Below are positions 43,194 to 51,230 of a stretch of 64,000 nucleotides of DNA, in pieces (position 1 is the first letter of the stretch; each line of letters starts with the position of its first letter). This DNA is from Streptosporangium nondiastaticum. Lineage in GTDB: Bacteria > Actinomycetota > Actinomycetes > Streptomycetales > Streptomycetaceae. Location: the NCBI RefSeq assembly GCF_003011965.1, contig NZ_PXWG01000013.1, positions 36,282 through 100,281 of the forward strand, read 5' to 3'. The notes beneath the pieces were generated by a model, which saw only the letters and a list, made by a program, of their open reading frames with translations, was not told the DNA's origin and made no database searches. Position numbers and translations under genes: made by a program.

Positions 43194-43913
43194 TCAGTAC
43201 GCGGAGTTGACGTTGTCCATCGAGCCGTACTTGTCGGCGGCGTAGTTGCAGGACGCGGTGATGTTGGCGACCGGGTCGTAGATGTCCCAGGACGTGCCCT
43301 CGACGTGATACGCCTTGAACGTCGGGTCGATGATCTGCAGCAGACCCTTCGACGGCACACCATTGACGGCGTTGACGTCCCAGTCGTTGATCGCACGCGG
43401 GTTGCCCGTCGACTCACGCATGATGTTGCGCTTGATGCCGTCGTAGGAGGCCGGGATGCCCTTGGCACGCAGGATGTCCAGGGACTCCTGGATCCAGCCG
43501 TCCAGATTGTCCGCGTAGGCCTTCTTCGCCGGGGCAGCCGGCTTGGCCGGGGCGGCGGGCTTGGCGGGGGCGGGCTTGGCCTCCAGGGCCTTGCGCTCGG
43601 TGGAACGGTTGGCGGCCTGCTTCTCCGCACGCTCCTTCTCCGCCTTCGCCTTCACCACGACGGCACCGGCATCAGCCTTGGCGGCCGTGACAGCGGCGGC
43701 ACTCTGCTGCTCCAGCGCGTCCTGCTGCGTCTCACCGAAAGCCTCAGCACTCCACGCCACCGGCTTCACGGACGAAGCCGAAGCGGTGTCAGCGGCAAAA
43801 GCGTGCGGAGCGACAGCCACCGCAACCACAGCGGCACCGGTCGCGGCAATGCCGGCAACAGAGAACTTGTGAATCTTCGGAAGACGGGTATAGCCGGAGA
43901 TGGTGGAGCGCAT
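43194..43913 (-). CDS. Secreted lytic transglycosylase (SLT domain)
   Basis: The 239-residue protein has a signal peptide (FSVAGIAATGAAVVAVAVAPHAFA), an Ala/Lys/Glu-rich helical stalk with AKPAAPAKPAAPAKK repeats, and a C-terminal SLT-type domain. The catalytic Glu is in NIMRESTGNPRAIN, followed by SKGLLQIIDPTFKAY. It should cleave the peptidoglycan glycan strand during growth or division. ATG 43913 is chosen as the natural start of the signal sequence; a 52-residue extension would translate the structured leader. The leader of over 100 nt with alternative hairpins suggests post-initiation control. Confidence 0.88.
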   Translation of the reverse strand: MRSTISGYTRLPKIHKFSVAGIAATGAAVVAVAVAPHAFAADTASASSVKPVAWSAEAFGETQQDALEQQSAAAVTAAKADAGAVVVKAKAEKERAEKQAANRSTERKALEAKPAPAKPAAPAKPAAPAKKAYADNLDGWIQESLDILRAKGIPASYDGIKRNIMRESTGNPRAINDWDVNAVNGVPSKGLLQIIDPTFKAYHVEGTSWDIYDPVANITASCNYAADKYGSMDNVNSAY

Positions 43914-43959
43914 AAGAGAGCTGAACCTTCCCAATCGCGGATGTCGCCCGGCCCTGAAT

Positions 43960-43998
43960 CGGCGCAATAACGAAGCGCCGTTCCTCGGTCGACGGCGC
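43960..43998 (-). promoter_or_regulatory. Mutually exclusive hairpins in the transglycosylase leader
   Basis: The segment GCGCCG(T) at 43975-43981 can pair either with CGGCGC at 43960-43965 or with ACGGCGC at 43992-43998. Two alternative stems sharing one arm are the hallmark of attenuators and riboswitches. I could not match it to the c-di-AMP (ydaO) consensus known before other Streptomyces cell-wall hydrolase genes. Confidence 0.35.
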
Positions 43999-44202
43999 CC
44001 AGCGACCCCGTAATTGTTAGCGGCGGCGAAAACCCCTGACAAGGCCTGTGACCTACTACCCGCATTCATAGGCCCCGGAAATCCGCCCGCCTTTCCCCTC
44101 TATTCCGCCACCGCGCCCACTAACGCATTTCGTAAGTGACGCGCGCCTCATGGGCGGCCTCACACCGCAGGGCTCCTCGCGTCACTCCGTGCGAGCGGGC
44201 GT

Positions 44203-45245
44203 TCACCCGGAAACGGCGGCGTTCGCCTCGCGTCCGCCGGGGTGGCGGTGGCGCCAGATCCAGAAGACGGCGCAGGAGACGGCGGCCCAGGCGCCGAGGA
44301 CGGCGAACGGGAAGAAGTGCTGGTTGTGCCGGAAGTAGACGGCCGTGTGCTGGGCGTTCACGGAGGCACCCGGCGGCAGCCAGCGGCCGATCTCGCCGAG
44401 GAGGGAGGGCAGCAGGGGCCAGGAGACGGCGCCGCCGGAGGAGGGGTTGCCCAGCAGGACCATCAATCGCACATCGAGAAGACCATTCCCGACGTGAACA
44501 TGGTCAGCGCGAGAATGAGCCAGGATTCCGCGAACGGCAGCCGCAGGGCACCCAGCACCCAGTCCACGACGGCGGCGATGGCGAAGCCGCCCAGCAAGGA
44601 GTATCCGGCGGTGAAGGCGATGCGCTCGGCGGGATTGAGCGCGGAGGCGTGCACACCCAGCTGAATTGCGCCGACGAATCCGACGATGACCGCGGCGAGG
44701 GTGATGTAGAAGAGCGCGAGCCCGCGCGGGTCGCCTTTTTGCAGGGGATTGATGTCCTTGACGATGACAGGCACGCCGACGGTCCTGCCGACCTGCGGCG
44801 CGGTCTCGGCCAGGAGCTGGGCGACGGTGGCTCCGGAGGCTCCGGAGACGTCCAGCCCGGCGGCGCCGGGACGGTCCTGGAGGATGGCGTAGACCTGCTG
44901 GTCGTCGACGGCGTTCCGGGCGGCCTCGTAGGTGGCGAAGTGGCGCAGCCGGAGCTCGGCCCCGAGCGCCTTCTCCATGCCCTGGACGAACTCGGCCCGC
45001 TTGATCTCGGAGGCGGGGACGCCTGTCACCGCGGTGGGGATGTTGTGCGGGGTCGGATTGGCCATGGCGTACGTGTACGAGCCGGCGAAGAGCCCGGCGG
45101 CCGCGGCCACGATCAGCAGGAGCACGGTGGCGGGGAAGAACGGCGAGTGGCGGAACGCATGCCGGCGGGTGCGGGCGCGCCGCCGGGCGGGGACAGGGGC
45201 GCGGGGCGCGCCGGGGCCGCTCTCTTCACCCGTGGGATCACCCAT
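44203..45245 (-). pseudogene. Frameshifted DUF3533-like membrane protein
   Basis: The upstream part (45245-44463) codes 260 residues: a cytosolic basic tail, a helix (PATVLLLIVAAAAGLFAGSY), an extracytoplasmic domain and several helices, ending abruptly after LALTMFTSGMVFSMCD. The downstream part in another frame (from about 44472 to 44203) continues LMVLLGNPSSGGAVSWPLLP and ends WRHRHPG. This is what an intact DUF3533/ABC-2-like protein reads after TSGMVFS. A small deletion of about 13 residues plus frameshift near 44463-44475 explains this. The protein lacks its last helices and is likely non-functional. A sequencing error cannot be excluded. Confidence 0.75.
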
Positions 45246-45312
45246 GAGGTCACGATAAGCGGATGATCCTCACAATTCGGGTACGGCACGGTCGGGCGCC
45301 GCGCGTTGCGGG

Positions 45313-45352
45313 CGAGCGGACGAGCGGACGAGCGGACGAGCGGACGAGCGAT
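45313..45352. repeat. 8-bp tandem repeat CGAGCGGA
   Basis: Four exact copies run from 45313 to 45344, followed by CGAGCGAT. They lie just downstream of the ohrR stop region, between it and the DUF3533-like pseudogene start. Confidence 0.8.
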
Positions 45353-45368
45353 CAGCACTCCCCTGCCG

Positions 45369-45848
45369 TCAGCGCTCCCCCGCCTGTGACGCGTCGAGGT
45401 TCTCGGTGAGGCGTTCCAGGAGCCCGCGCAGCGTGAGGGCGTCCTGCAGGGACAGGCCCGACGCGGCGACGATGCGCCGGGGCACCGGCAGGGCGCGCTC
45501 GCGCAGCTCCTCGCCGGCCTCCGTCACGCGGACGACGACCGAGCGCTCGTCCTCCGCACTGCGCTCGCGCACCACGAGGCCGGCCGCTTCGAGCCGCTTG
45601 AGCAGCGGGGAGAGGGTGCCGGAGTCGAGCCGCAACCGCTCGCCGATGGCCTTGACCGGCTGGGGGTCGGGCTCCTCCCACAGGACGAGCATGGCCAGGT
45701 ACTGCGGGTAGGTGAGGCCGAGGTCCTTGAGGGCGTCGCGGTAGACGCCGCCGAAGGCGCGGGCCGCCGCGTGCAGCGAGAAGCAGATCTGGTGGTCGAG
45801 GCGGAGCAGCTCCGCGTCGTCCGGGAGGGGAGGGGGCGGAGCGGTCAT
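45369..45848 (-). CDS. ohrR: OhrR: MarR-family organic-peroxide sensor
   Basis: The 159-residue winged-helix regulator has the reactive sensor Cys near its N-terminus (C22 in LDHQICFSLHAAAR), the DNA-binding part SGTLSPLLKRLEAAGLVVRER, and the wing DERSVVVRVT. OhrR represses ohr until organic peroxide oxidises this Cys. It lacks extra Cys residues, so it is the one-Cys type. The gene is divergent from ohr with two operator-like sequences between them. Confidence 0.92.
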   Translation of the reverse strand: MTAPPPPLPDDAELLRLDHQICFSLHAAARAFGGVYRDALKDLGLTYPQYLAMLVLWEEPDPQPVKAIGERLRLDSGTLSPLLKRLEAAGLVVRERSAEDERSVVVRVTEAGEELRERALPVPRRIVAASGLSLQDALTLRGLLERLTENLDASQAGER

Positions 45849-45877
45849 GCCCCAAGGGTAACGCGCACCCCATTAAA

Positions 45878-45902
45878 TTGTGCACAACTGAATTGTGTGC
45901 AA
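45878..45902. promoter_or_regulatory. OhrR operator region
   Basis: A perfect 10-bp palindrome TTGTGCACAA (45878-45887) and a related copy TTGTGTGCAA (45893-45902) stand side by side in the divergent ohrR-ohr promoter region. Both resemble sites bound by OhrR/MarR proteins, so they likely control both genes. Confidence 0.75.
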
Positions 45903-45975
45903 TGCTCTTGGTTGTACGGAGGCGCCGCCTCCCTACAGGAACCGCACAGGAACCGCCGAACCGAAGGAGCCCCCC

Positions 45976-46386
45976 ATGGATGCGCTGTACACCGCTGTCG
46001 CCACCGCCAACGGCCGCGAAGGCCGCACCGTGAGCTCGGACGGGCAGCTCGACCTCGCCCTGGCCATGCCTCCCGCGCTCGGCGGCAATGGCCGGGGCAC
46101 CAACCCGGAGCAGCTCTTCGCCGCCGGTTACGCGGCCTGCTTCGCGAGCGCGCTGGGGCTGGTCGGCCGGGAGGCGAAGGTCGACACGAAGGACGTCTCC
46201 GTCGCCGCCGAGGTCTCCATCGGCAAGGACGACACCGGCTTCGGCCTCGCCGTCACCCTCCGCGTGGAACTCCCCGACACCCTCTCCGGCGAGACGGGCA
46301 CCCGCCTCGTGGAGCAGGCCCACCAGGTCTGCCCGTACTCGAAGGCCACCCGGGGCAACATCGCCGTCGAGCTCGTCGTCGAGTAA
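45976..46386 (+). CDS. ohr: Organic hydroperoxide resistance protein (peroxidase)
   Basis: The 136-residue thiol peroxidase reduces organic hydroperoxides. It has both redox-active Cys residues: C55 in YAACFASAL and C119 in QVCPYSKATRGN. Conserved FAAGYAACF and the final NIAVELVV are also present. ATG 45976 follows GAAGGAG; a longer frame upstream crosses the operator region and is rejected. The gene is divergent from ohrR and ends at a strong hairpin. Cytosolic dimer in known relatives, recycled by lipoylated proteins. Confidence 0.95.
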   Translation: MDALYTAVATANGREGRTVSSDGQLDLALAMPPALGGNGRGTNPEQLFAAGYAACFASALGLVGREAKVDTKDVSVAAEVSIGKDDTGFGLAVTLRVELPDTLSGETGTRLVEQAHQVCPYSKATRGNIAVELVVE

Positions 46387-46414
46387 ACCGGCCGACGTCC
46401 GGCGATCCGGCAAC

Positions 46415-46487
46415 CAATCCGGCAATCCGGCAATCCGGCAGGACGAACGGCGTGGCCCCCACCCCTTGCGGCGGGGGCCACGCCGTT
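46415..46487 (+). terminator. Tandem CAATCCGG repeats and terminator after ohr
   Basis: CAATCCGG is repeated three times at 46415-46438. AACGGCGTGGCCCCC (46446-46460) then pairs perfectly with GGGGGCCACGCCGTT (46473-46487) over 15 bp around a 12-nt loop. The stem is the ohr terminator. Confidence 0.85.
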
Positions 46488-46552
46488 CCCGCCCCGCCCG
46501 CCGACGTGGGCGGCGGGGACGGCGAAGACGGCAAAGGTGGGACGATGACCGC

Positions 46553-47376
46553 ATGCCGCCTCACCCGTTACTGGGCATCTCCCGCACCTCGTCCGCATCC
46601 ATCGAGGCTCATCTCGACCGGGTCGGAAGCGTCTTCGCGGCCTTCCGGGAACAGGACTCGGGCTGCGTGTCCTACGGCGTCCGTCTCGCCGGCGGAGAGC
46701 GGTGGTTCGTCAAGGAAGCCGTCACCAGCGACGCGCGGCGGTCCCTCGACCGGGCCTGGGCCTTCCACCGGGCCGTGCGGCATCCGGCGATCGTCCCGCA
46801 GGTGCACCGCATCGCCCTGCGGGGTGGCTGGGCGGTGGTCATGCCGTGGCACGACGGCGAGGTCCTCTACCACCCCGCCGTCCGCGAAACCGCGGACCGC
46901 ATCGGCCCAGACAGCGCCATGGCGCGCTTCCGTGCGCGCCCCTCCCCCTCGTCCTGCGCGCCTACGAGCGGATCCTGAGCGCGCACCTCGCGGTGGAGGA
47001 CGCGGGGCACGTCGCCGTGGACCTCTACGACGGCTCCCTGCTGTACGACTTCGCCGGCGGCACCATGCGCCTCGTCGACCTCGACGAATACCGTCCGGGG
47101 CCGTTCGTTCTGGAGGACGAACGCCTGCCGGGCTCCACGCGGTTCATGGCGCCCGAGGAGTTCGTGCGCGGGGCCGTCATCGACGTCCGCACCACCGTGT
47201 TCACCCTCGGGCGCACCGCCCGTCTGCTGCTCGACGCGGGTGACGGCGAGCGCGCCTGGCGGGGCGGGCCCGGCCGGCTCGCGGTCGTGGAGCGGGCCAC
47301 CCGGGCCGGTCCCGGGCAGCGCTTCGCGTCGGTCCGTCAGCTCGCCCGCGCGTGGCGCGACGCCGACCGGTCGTGA
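46553..47376 (+). pseudogene. Frameshifted protein-kinase-like gene
   Basis: The first frame (46553-46978) gives RWFVKEAV, with the Lys expected for ATP binding, and ends early after SPSSCAPTSGS. Reading on in the next frame from about 46950 gives VLRAYERILSAHLAVEDAGHVAVDLYDGSLLYDF and LVDLDEYRPG. These are the catalytic-loop and metal-binding-loop equivalents, followed by ARSTRF-like GSTRFMAPEEF and a normal C-terminus ending WRDADRS. A one-base loss in the C-rich stretch near 46943-46960 would join the frames into about 274 residues. It probably derives from a Ser/Thr kinase-like protein. Either decayed or a sequence error. Confidence 0.75.
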
Positions 47377-47441
47377 GCCGCGCCGACACCGCGTTCCGGT
47401 CATGAACCACACCGACGCCCCGGTCCGGTCATGAGCCGAGC
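47367..47441. repeat. 29-bp tandem repeat over the kinase-like stop
   Basis: CCGGTCRTGARCCRCRCCGAC-type units begin at 47367, 47396 and 47425, exactly 29 bp apart. The first contains the final codons and the TGA of the kinase-like gene, so the gene end has been copied twice more downstream. Confidence 0.8.
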
Positions 47442-47471
47442 AGGCGCCACGCCCGGTCCGGTCCGTTCCCG

Positions 47472-49010
47472 TCACGGCTCGCGCAAGTGCCCCACTACGG
47501 ACCGCATCGCGCGCTCTATGGCGTCGCGCGCGGGCTCGGTGCGGTCGATCGTCTCGAAGCCGTGCCGGGCGTCCGGCAGGTCGATGAGCTCGACCGCGGC
47601 CTCGCAGTCCTCGGCGGCGGCGAGGAACTCCCGGGCCGTCGCCGCGATCTCCGCGAACTCCCGGCCCACCCGCGTCAGTACGACCGGCAGGGAACCGGCT
47701 GCGCGCACCGTGGCCGCGGGCCGGAAGCGGGAGCCGGCGAGCCCCCAGTTCGGCAGCGGCGCGAGGATGGGATAGGTCGCCGCCACGCACCGCAGCCACG
47801 GCGGGGGCGCGGCGAGCCAGTCCGCCGACAACAGCCCGCCCGCCGAGAAGAACCACAGTGCGACCCGGTCCCCGTCGACGCGCGGGTCGGCCCGTACGAG
47901 CTCGACCGCCGCGGCGACGTCCTCGGCGGCGCGCTCGTAGTCGGTGACGTCGTGCAGCCCGTGGTCGAACATCGCACCGACCGCCCCCAGGCTCGCCGCG
48001 TACTGCGCGTAGCCGGTGTAGAGCGGCCAGTCGCGCGGCGTCGGCCGCATGCCGGCGGGCACGGGCCCGCCGTGGACGAAGAGCACCGCCGGGCGGGGGC
48101 CGTCGGCGTCGGGCAGGTGGAGATCGACCCGCTCCGCGCGCTCGCGGCGCTGCTCCGGCACGTCCAGGGGGAAGGGCCGCAGATGGGGCGGCGTCTCGCT
48201 CGCGGCCGCGGACAGCCGATGGCCCTCCCCCGCGGCGGCGCGGAGCAGGATCGCGGCCAGTTCGCCGGGGGCGGAGAGCATCGGCCAGTGTCCGGTGGCG
48301 ATTTCGAAGAAGCCGGTCCGGGGGTGGGCGAGCGCCTGGAGGCGCGGCTCCCCCAGCGCCAGGAGTGACTCGACCATGGCGATGCCGGGTCCGTTGGCGG
48401 TGCAGAGGACGCCGGTCGTCGGCAGCTCGGAGACCGCCCCGCCCGGCACGGGGAGCGGCCGGGTAAGCGTGGCCAGGGGCTGCGGTGCGGCGAGGCCGGT
48501 CAGCCGGTCCAGCGCGTTCTCGGGAATGCCTGCGACGCTGCCCCACCGCTGCCACTCGGCCGGCGGGGGGAGCAGGCCGTCGGCCCCGGTCTCCTCCGCC
48601 TGCTTCCGCAGTGCGTCGCGGAGGGCCTGATCCGGTATCAGTTCGAGGGCGGGGGCGCCGTCCTGGGGCACGGTCGTGTCCACGTAGACGATCCGGGCGA
48701 CCCGCTCGGGGCGCCGCCCGGCGGCGCCGAGCGCCGGGTGAACGCCGTAGCAGTGGCCGACCAGCACCACCTCCGGCGCGTCGATCTCGTCGATCAGCCG
48801 CACCAGGTCATCGATGTGCGTCTCCAGGCCGGTGCCGGCAGGTGTGCCCGTGCCCGCCTCGCCGTGACCGTCGTGCTCGTCGTGGCCGCCGCCCATGCCG
48901 GTCAGCGTCACGGGATGGGCTTCGGCGCCCGCCTCCCGCAGCCGGCCGGCCACGTCCTCCCAGATCCAGCCGCCGGTGTGGGCGCCCGGCACCAGGACGA
49001 ATGCCGTCAT
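47472..49010 (-). CDS. Two fused alpha/beta hydrolase domains
   Basis: The 512-residue protein has two complete hydrolase folds. Domain one (1-245) starts TAFVLVPGAHTGGWIWEDV and has the nucleophile elbow VGHCYGVHPALG, where Cys replaces the usual Ser, and a late His in IATGHWPMLS. Domain two (270-512) has VLFVHGGPVPAG, elbow WFFSAGGLLSADW (Ser), and the final Asp/His in LPDARHGF. A His-rich insert (GHDEHDGHGEAG) follows strand two of domain one. Both halves could be active, or domain one could bind only. Relatives of each half occur as single proteins, so this is a fusion. Cytosolic; divergent from MerR. Confidence 0.85.
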   Translation of the reverse strand: MTAFVLVPGAHTGGWIWEDVAGRLREAGAEAHPVTLTGMGGGHDEHDGHGEAGTGTPAGTGLETHIDDLVRLIDEIDAPEVVLVGHCYGVHPALGAAGRRPERVARIVYVDTTVPQDGAPALELIPDQALRDALRKQAEETGADGLLPPPAEWQRWGSVAGIPENALDRLTGLAAPQPLATLTRPLPVPGGAVSELPTTGVLCTANGPGIAMVESLLALGEPRLQALAHPRTGFFEIATGHWPMLSAPGELAAILLRAAAGEGHRLSAAASETPPHLRPFPLDVPEQRRERAERVDLHLPDADGPRPAVLFVHGGPVPAGMRPTPRDWPLYTGYAQYAASLGAVGAMFDHGLHDVTDYERAAEDVAAAVELVRADPRVDGDRVALWFFSAGGLLSADWLAAPPPWLRCVAATYPILAPLPNWGLAGSRFRPAATVRAAGSLPVVLTRVGREFAEIAATAREFLAAAEDCEAAVELIDLPDARHGFETIDRTEPARDAIERAMRSVVGHLREP

Positions 49011-49191
49011 GATCTGCTCCTCACTTGCCTACGCGGGTCGTCATGGTCCGCCATGGTCCGTCGCGCATGGTCCGTCGCCGACTCCCGCAAACCCTCGCAG
49101 GCCCTCGCATGTCTCGGTTCGCGGGCCCGGCCCGACGGGCCGTCCGCGTTCGCCGGTACGGTAAAAGCTCCTGCTGGGGGAGGTTCAAGCC

Positions 49192-50130
49192 GTGTCACCT
49201 GACGGCATGTGGAGCATCGGGGAGCTCGCCGAGCGCGCGGGCGTCACCGTCAAGACCGTCCGCTTCTACTCGGACCGCGGCCTGCTGCCCGAGGCGGGCC
49301 GCAGCGCCGGCGGCCACCGGCGGTACGGCCCCGAGGCCCTCGACCGGCTGGGCCTGATCCGGTCCCTGCGCGCCCTCGACCTGCCGGTCCCGGACGTGGG
49401 CCGGGTCCTCGACCGCGAGGACGCGATGGAGGGCGCTCTGGAGGACGCCGTCGCGGGGCAGTTGCGGGAGCTCGGCTCACAACTGGCCGCGCTGCGCTGG
49501 CGGGAGGCGGCCCTCCGGCTCGTCCGGGACTGCCCGGCCGGGGAGCGCGCCGACCGGCTGCGCCTGATCGGTGCCGTGTCCGCCCCGCCGAGCACGGCCG
49601 TGCTGGCCCGGTTCTGGCGCCGCTGGCTGCCCCCGCGGCTTCCGGCGCGCGTGCTGTCCGAGGTCGTCGACCAGGCGGTTCCACAGCCGCCCGCGGATCC
49701 GACCCCGGCGCAGGTCCTGGCCTTCGCCCGGCTGCACGCCCTCGTCTCGGAGCCGTGCCCCGGGACGGCCGTCGCCGGCGACTGGCAGCCCGCGGCGCAC
49801 CGGACCGGGGGCGGCTACCGCCCGGCGGTGCTCTACGAGGGTCTCGGCGAGGCGTACGCGCTGGCGTCGTCCGCGCTGCGGGCGCGGCGGGCGCCGTACG
49901 ACGGCGAGGCGCTCGACTGCTTCGTCGCGGCTTACGCGTGCTCGCGCGGCACGCGTGACACTCCGGCCTTCCGCCGCGAGCTCAGCAGTCAGCTCGCCTC
50001 GGATCCCCGCATCGACCTCTACTGGCAGTTCGCCGCCGAACTGTGGGGCCCGGCGCGGCCGACTCCCGGGGCCTCCCACGACTGGCTCTGCGCCGCCCTG
50101 GACGCCCAGATCGCCCGTACGGCGGTGTGA
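49192..50130 (+). CDS. MerR-family transcriptional regulator
   Basis: The 312-residue regulator has the MerR winged-helix start (WSIGELAERAGVTVKTVRFY ... GHRRYGPEALDRL), a coiled dimer helix, and a large C-terminal domain of unknown ligand. The latter includes CFVAAYACSRGTRDTPAFRREL and SHDWLCAALDAQI, typical of the larger Streptomyces members that sense organic ligands rather than metals. GTG 49192 follows GGGGAGG. It is divergent from the fused-hydrolase gene. CATGGTCCG occurs three times in the 181-bp space between them. Confidence 0.87.
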   Translation: MSPDGMWSIGELAERAGVTVKTVRFYSDRGLLPEAGRSAGGHRRYGPEALDRLGLIRSLRALDLPVPDVGRVLDREDAMEGALEDAVAGQLRELGSQLAALRWREAALRLVRDCPAGERADRLRLIGAVSAPPSTAVLARFWRRWLPPRLPARVLSEVVDQAVPQPPADPTPAQVLAFARLHALVSEPCPGTAVAGDWQPAAHRTGGGYRPAVLYEGLGEAYALASSALRARRAPYDGEALDCFVAAYACSRGTRDTPAFRRELSSQLASDPRIDLYWQFAAELWGPARPTPGASHDWLCAALDAQIARTAV

Positions 50131-50153
50131 ACATCGTCCGACGGCGGTGTGAA
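50119..50153. repeat. 22-bp duplication of the MerR stop region
   Basis: ACGGCGGTGTGAA, which carries the MerR TGA, occurs at 50119-50131 and again at 50141-50153, 22 bp apart. Confidence 0.7.
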
Positions 50154-50270
50154 GCCCTCCCGGGACCGTTTCCCGTAGCACTCCGGCTCGTTGGCCCATG
50201 TACGCGAAAAACGCCATGACCCGTACGAACCGGCACAGGCCGGCAGGAAAGCGAGAAGGCGGAGAGAACT

Positions 50271-50513
50271 GTGCGTCGAATGAGAATCGTGCTGGCCGCG
50301 GCCGTCGTGGCCGGCGCCCTGGCCGCGCCTGCGGCGGCCGCCCGGACCGCGCCCGCGGCACCGCCCGCCGTCCACATGCCCGCCGACAAGCCGCCCTTTC
50401 CCTACGCGGACTGCATCAAGGCCACGAAGAAGCGCGGGGAGAGCAAGCGCTACGGCAAGTGGCACTGCGACCAGCTGGTCAAGAAGGGATGGGTCAAGCC
50501 CCCGAAGCGCTGA
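50271..50513 (+). CDS. Small secreted basic protein
   Basis: The 80-residue product has a Sec signal (RIVLAAAVVAGALAAPAAA) and a basic mature part with a Cys pair (YADCIKATKKR and KWHCDQLVKKGWV), probably disulphide-linked. No domain recognised. It starts with GTG 50271 after GGCGGAGAG. Single gene. Function unknown; antimicrobial or structural roles can only be guessed. Confidence 0.7.
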   Translation: MRRMRIVLAAAVVAGALAAPAAAARTAPAAPPAVHMPADKPPFPYADCIKATKKRGESKRYGKWHCDQLVKKGWVKPPKR

Positions 50514-50558
50514 CGGCGCGACGGGGGCCCGTGGGCCCGGGGTGTGCGGGCCGGAAGG

Positions 50559-51113
50559 TCACGCGGCGGAGCCGGCCTCGGCCAGGCGCTCGATGACCGC
50601 GGTCAGGGCGGTGGTGACCTCGGCGTCCTCGACGGGGTGCAGCTCGGCGAAGCGCGTCACGGAGCCGGGGATCGCGAGCTTGACGTCCTCCAGGACCGCG
50701 GCACCGGCGACGCCGGCGGCCTTGCGGGCCTCGTCCTGCGCCCAGACCCCGCCGTACTGGCCGAAGGCGGTGCCGACGACGGCGACCGGCTTGCCGGCGA
50801 TCGCACCGGCGCCGAAGGGGCGCGACACCCAGTCGATGGCGTTCTTCAGCACGGCCGGCATGGTGCCGTTGTACTCGGGAGTGACCAGCAGGAGGGCGTC
50901 GGCGCGGGCCACGGCCTCGCGCAGCTCGGCGGCGGCCGCCGGGACGCTCCCCTCGACGTCGATGTCCTCGTTGTAGAAGGGCACGTCGACGATGCCGTCG
51001 AAGAGCTGGACGTCGGTGCCCGCGGGGGCGATCTTGACGGCCGCCTCGGCGAGCTGACGGTTGTGGGACCCGGCGCGGAGGCTGCCGACGAGCGCGAGGA
51101 TGCGGACAGACAT
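50559..51113 (-). CDS. NAD(P)H-dependent FMN reductase
   Basis: The 184-residue flavodoxin-like reductase has the phosphate-binding start ALVGSLRAGSHNRQLAEA and the flavin loop TPEYNGTMPAVLKNAIDW, then GKPVAVVGTAFGQYGG. It transfers electrons from NAD(P)H to FMN, quinones or azo compounds. ATG 51113 is divergent from a TetR gene; two copies of the motif GGACCGNGGTCC lie between the genes, so it is a probable target of that repressor. Confidence 0.9.
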   Translation of the reverse strand: MSVRILALVGSLRAGSHNRQLAEAAVKIAPAGTDVQLFDGIVDVPFYNEDIDVEGSVPAAAAELREAVARADALLLVTPEYNGTMPAVLKNAIDWVSRPFGAGAIAGKPVAVVGTAFGQYGGVWAQDEARKAAGVAGAAVLEDVKLAIPGSVTRFAELHPVEDAEVTTALTAVIERLAEAGSAA

Positions 51114-51151
51114 GGGAACTCCAGAGGGGGGTGATCAACAAGAGTAAAACC

Positions 51152-51199
51152 GGACCGAGGTCCTGTTTAAAGTTGTAGCACTTATCCGGACCGCGGTCC
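51152..51199. promoter_or_regulatory. Two TetR operators GGACCGNGGTCC
   Basis: GGACCGAGGTCC at 51152-51163 and the perfect palindrome GGACCGCGGTCC at 51188-51199 lie 36 bp apart in the divergent FMN-reductase/tetR region, each preceded by CC and set in A+T-richer DNA. Confidence 0.8.
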
Positions 51200-51230
51200 A
51201 GTTATTGCCCCGACGCGCTACGCTGGCTCC

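Noticed and set aside
43914..44130. c-di-AMP (ydaO) riboswitch before the transglycosylase
   Set aside because: The conserved blocks of that riboswitch that I know could not be located; only alternative hairpins are supported.
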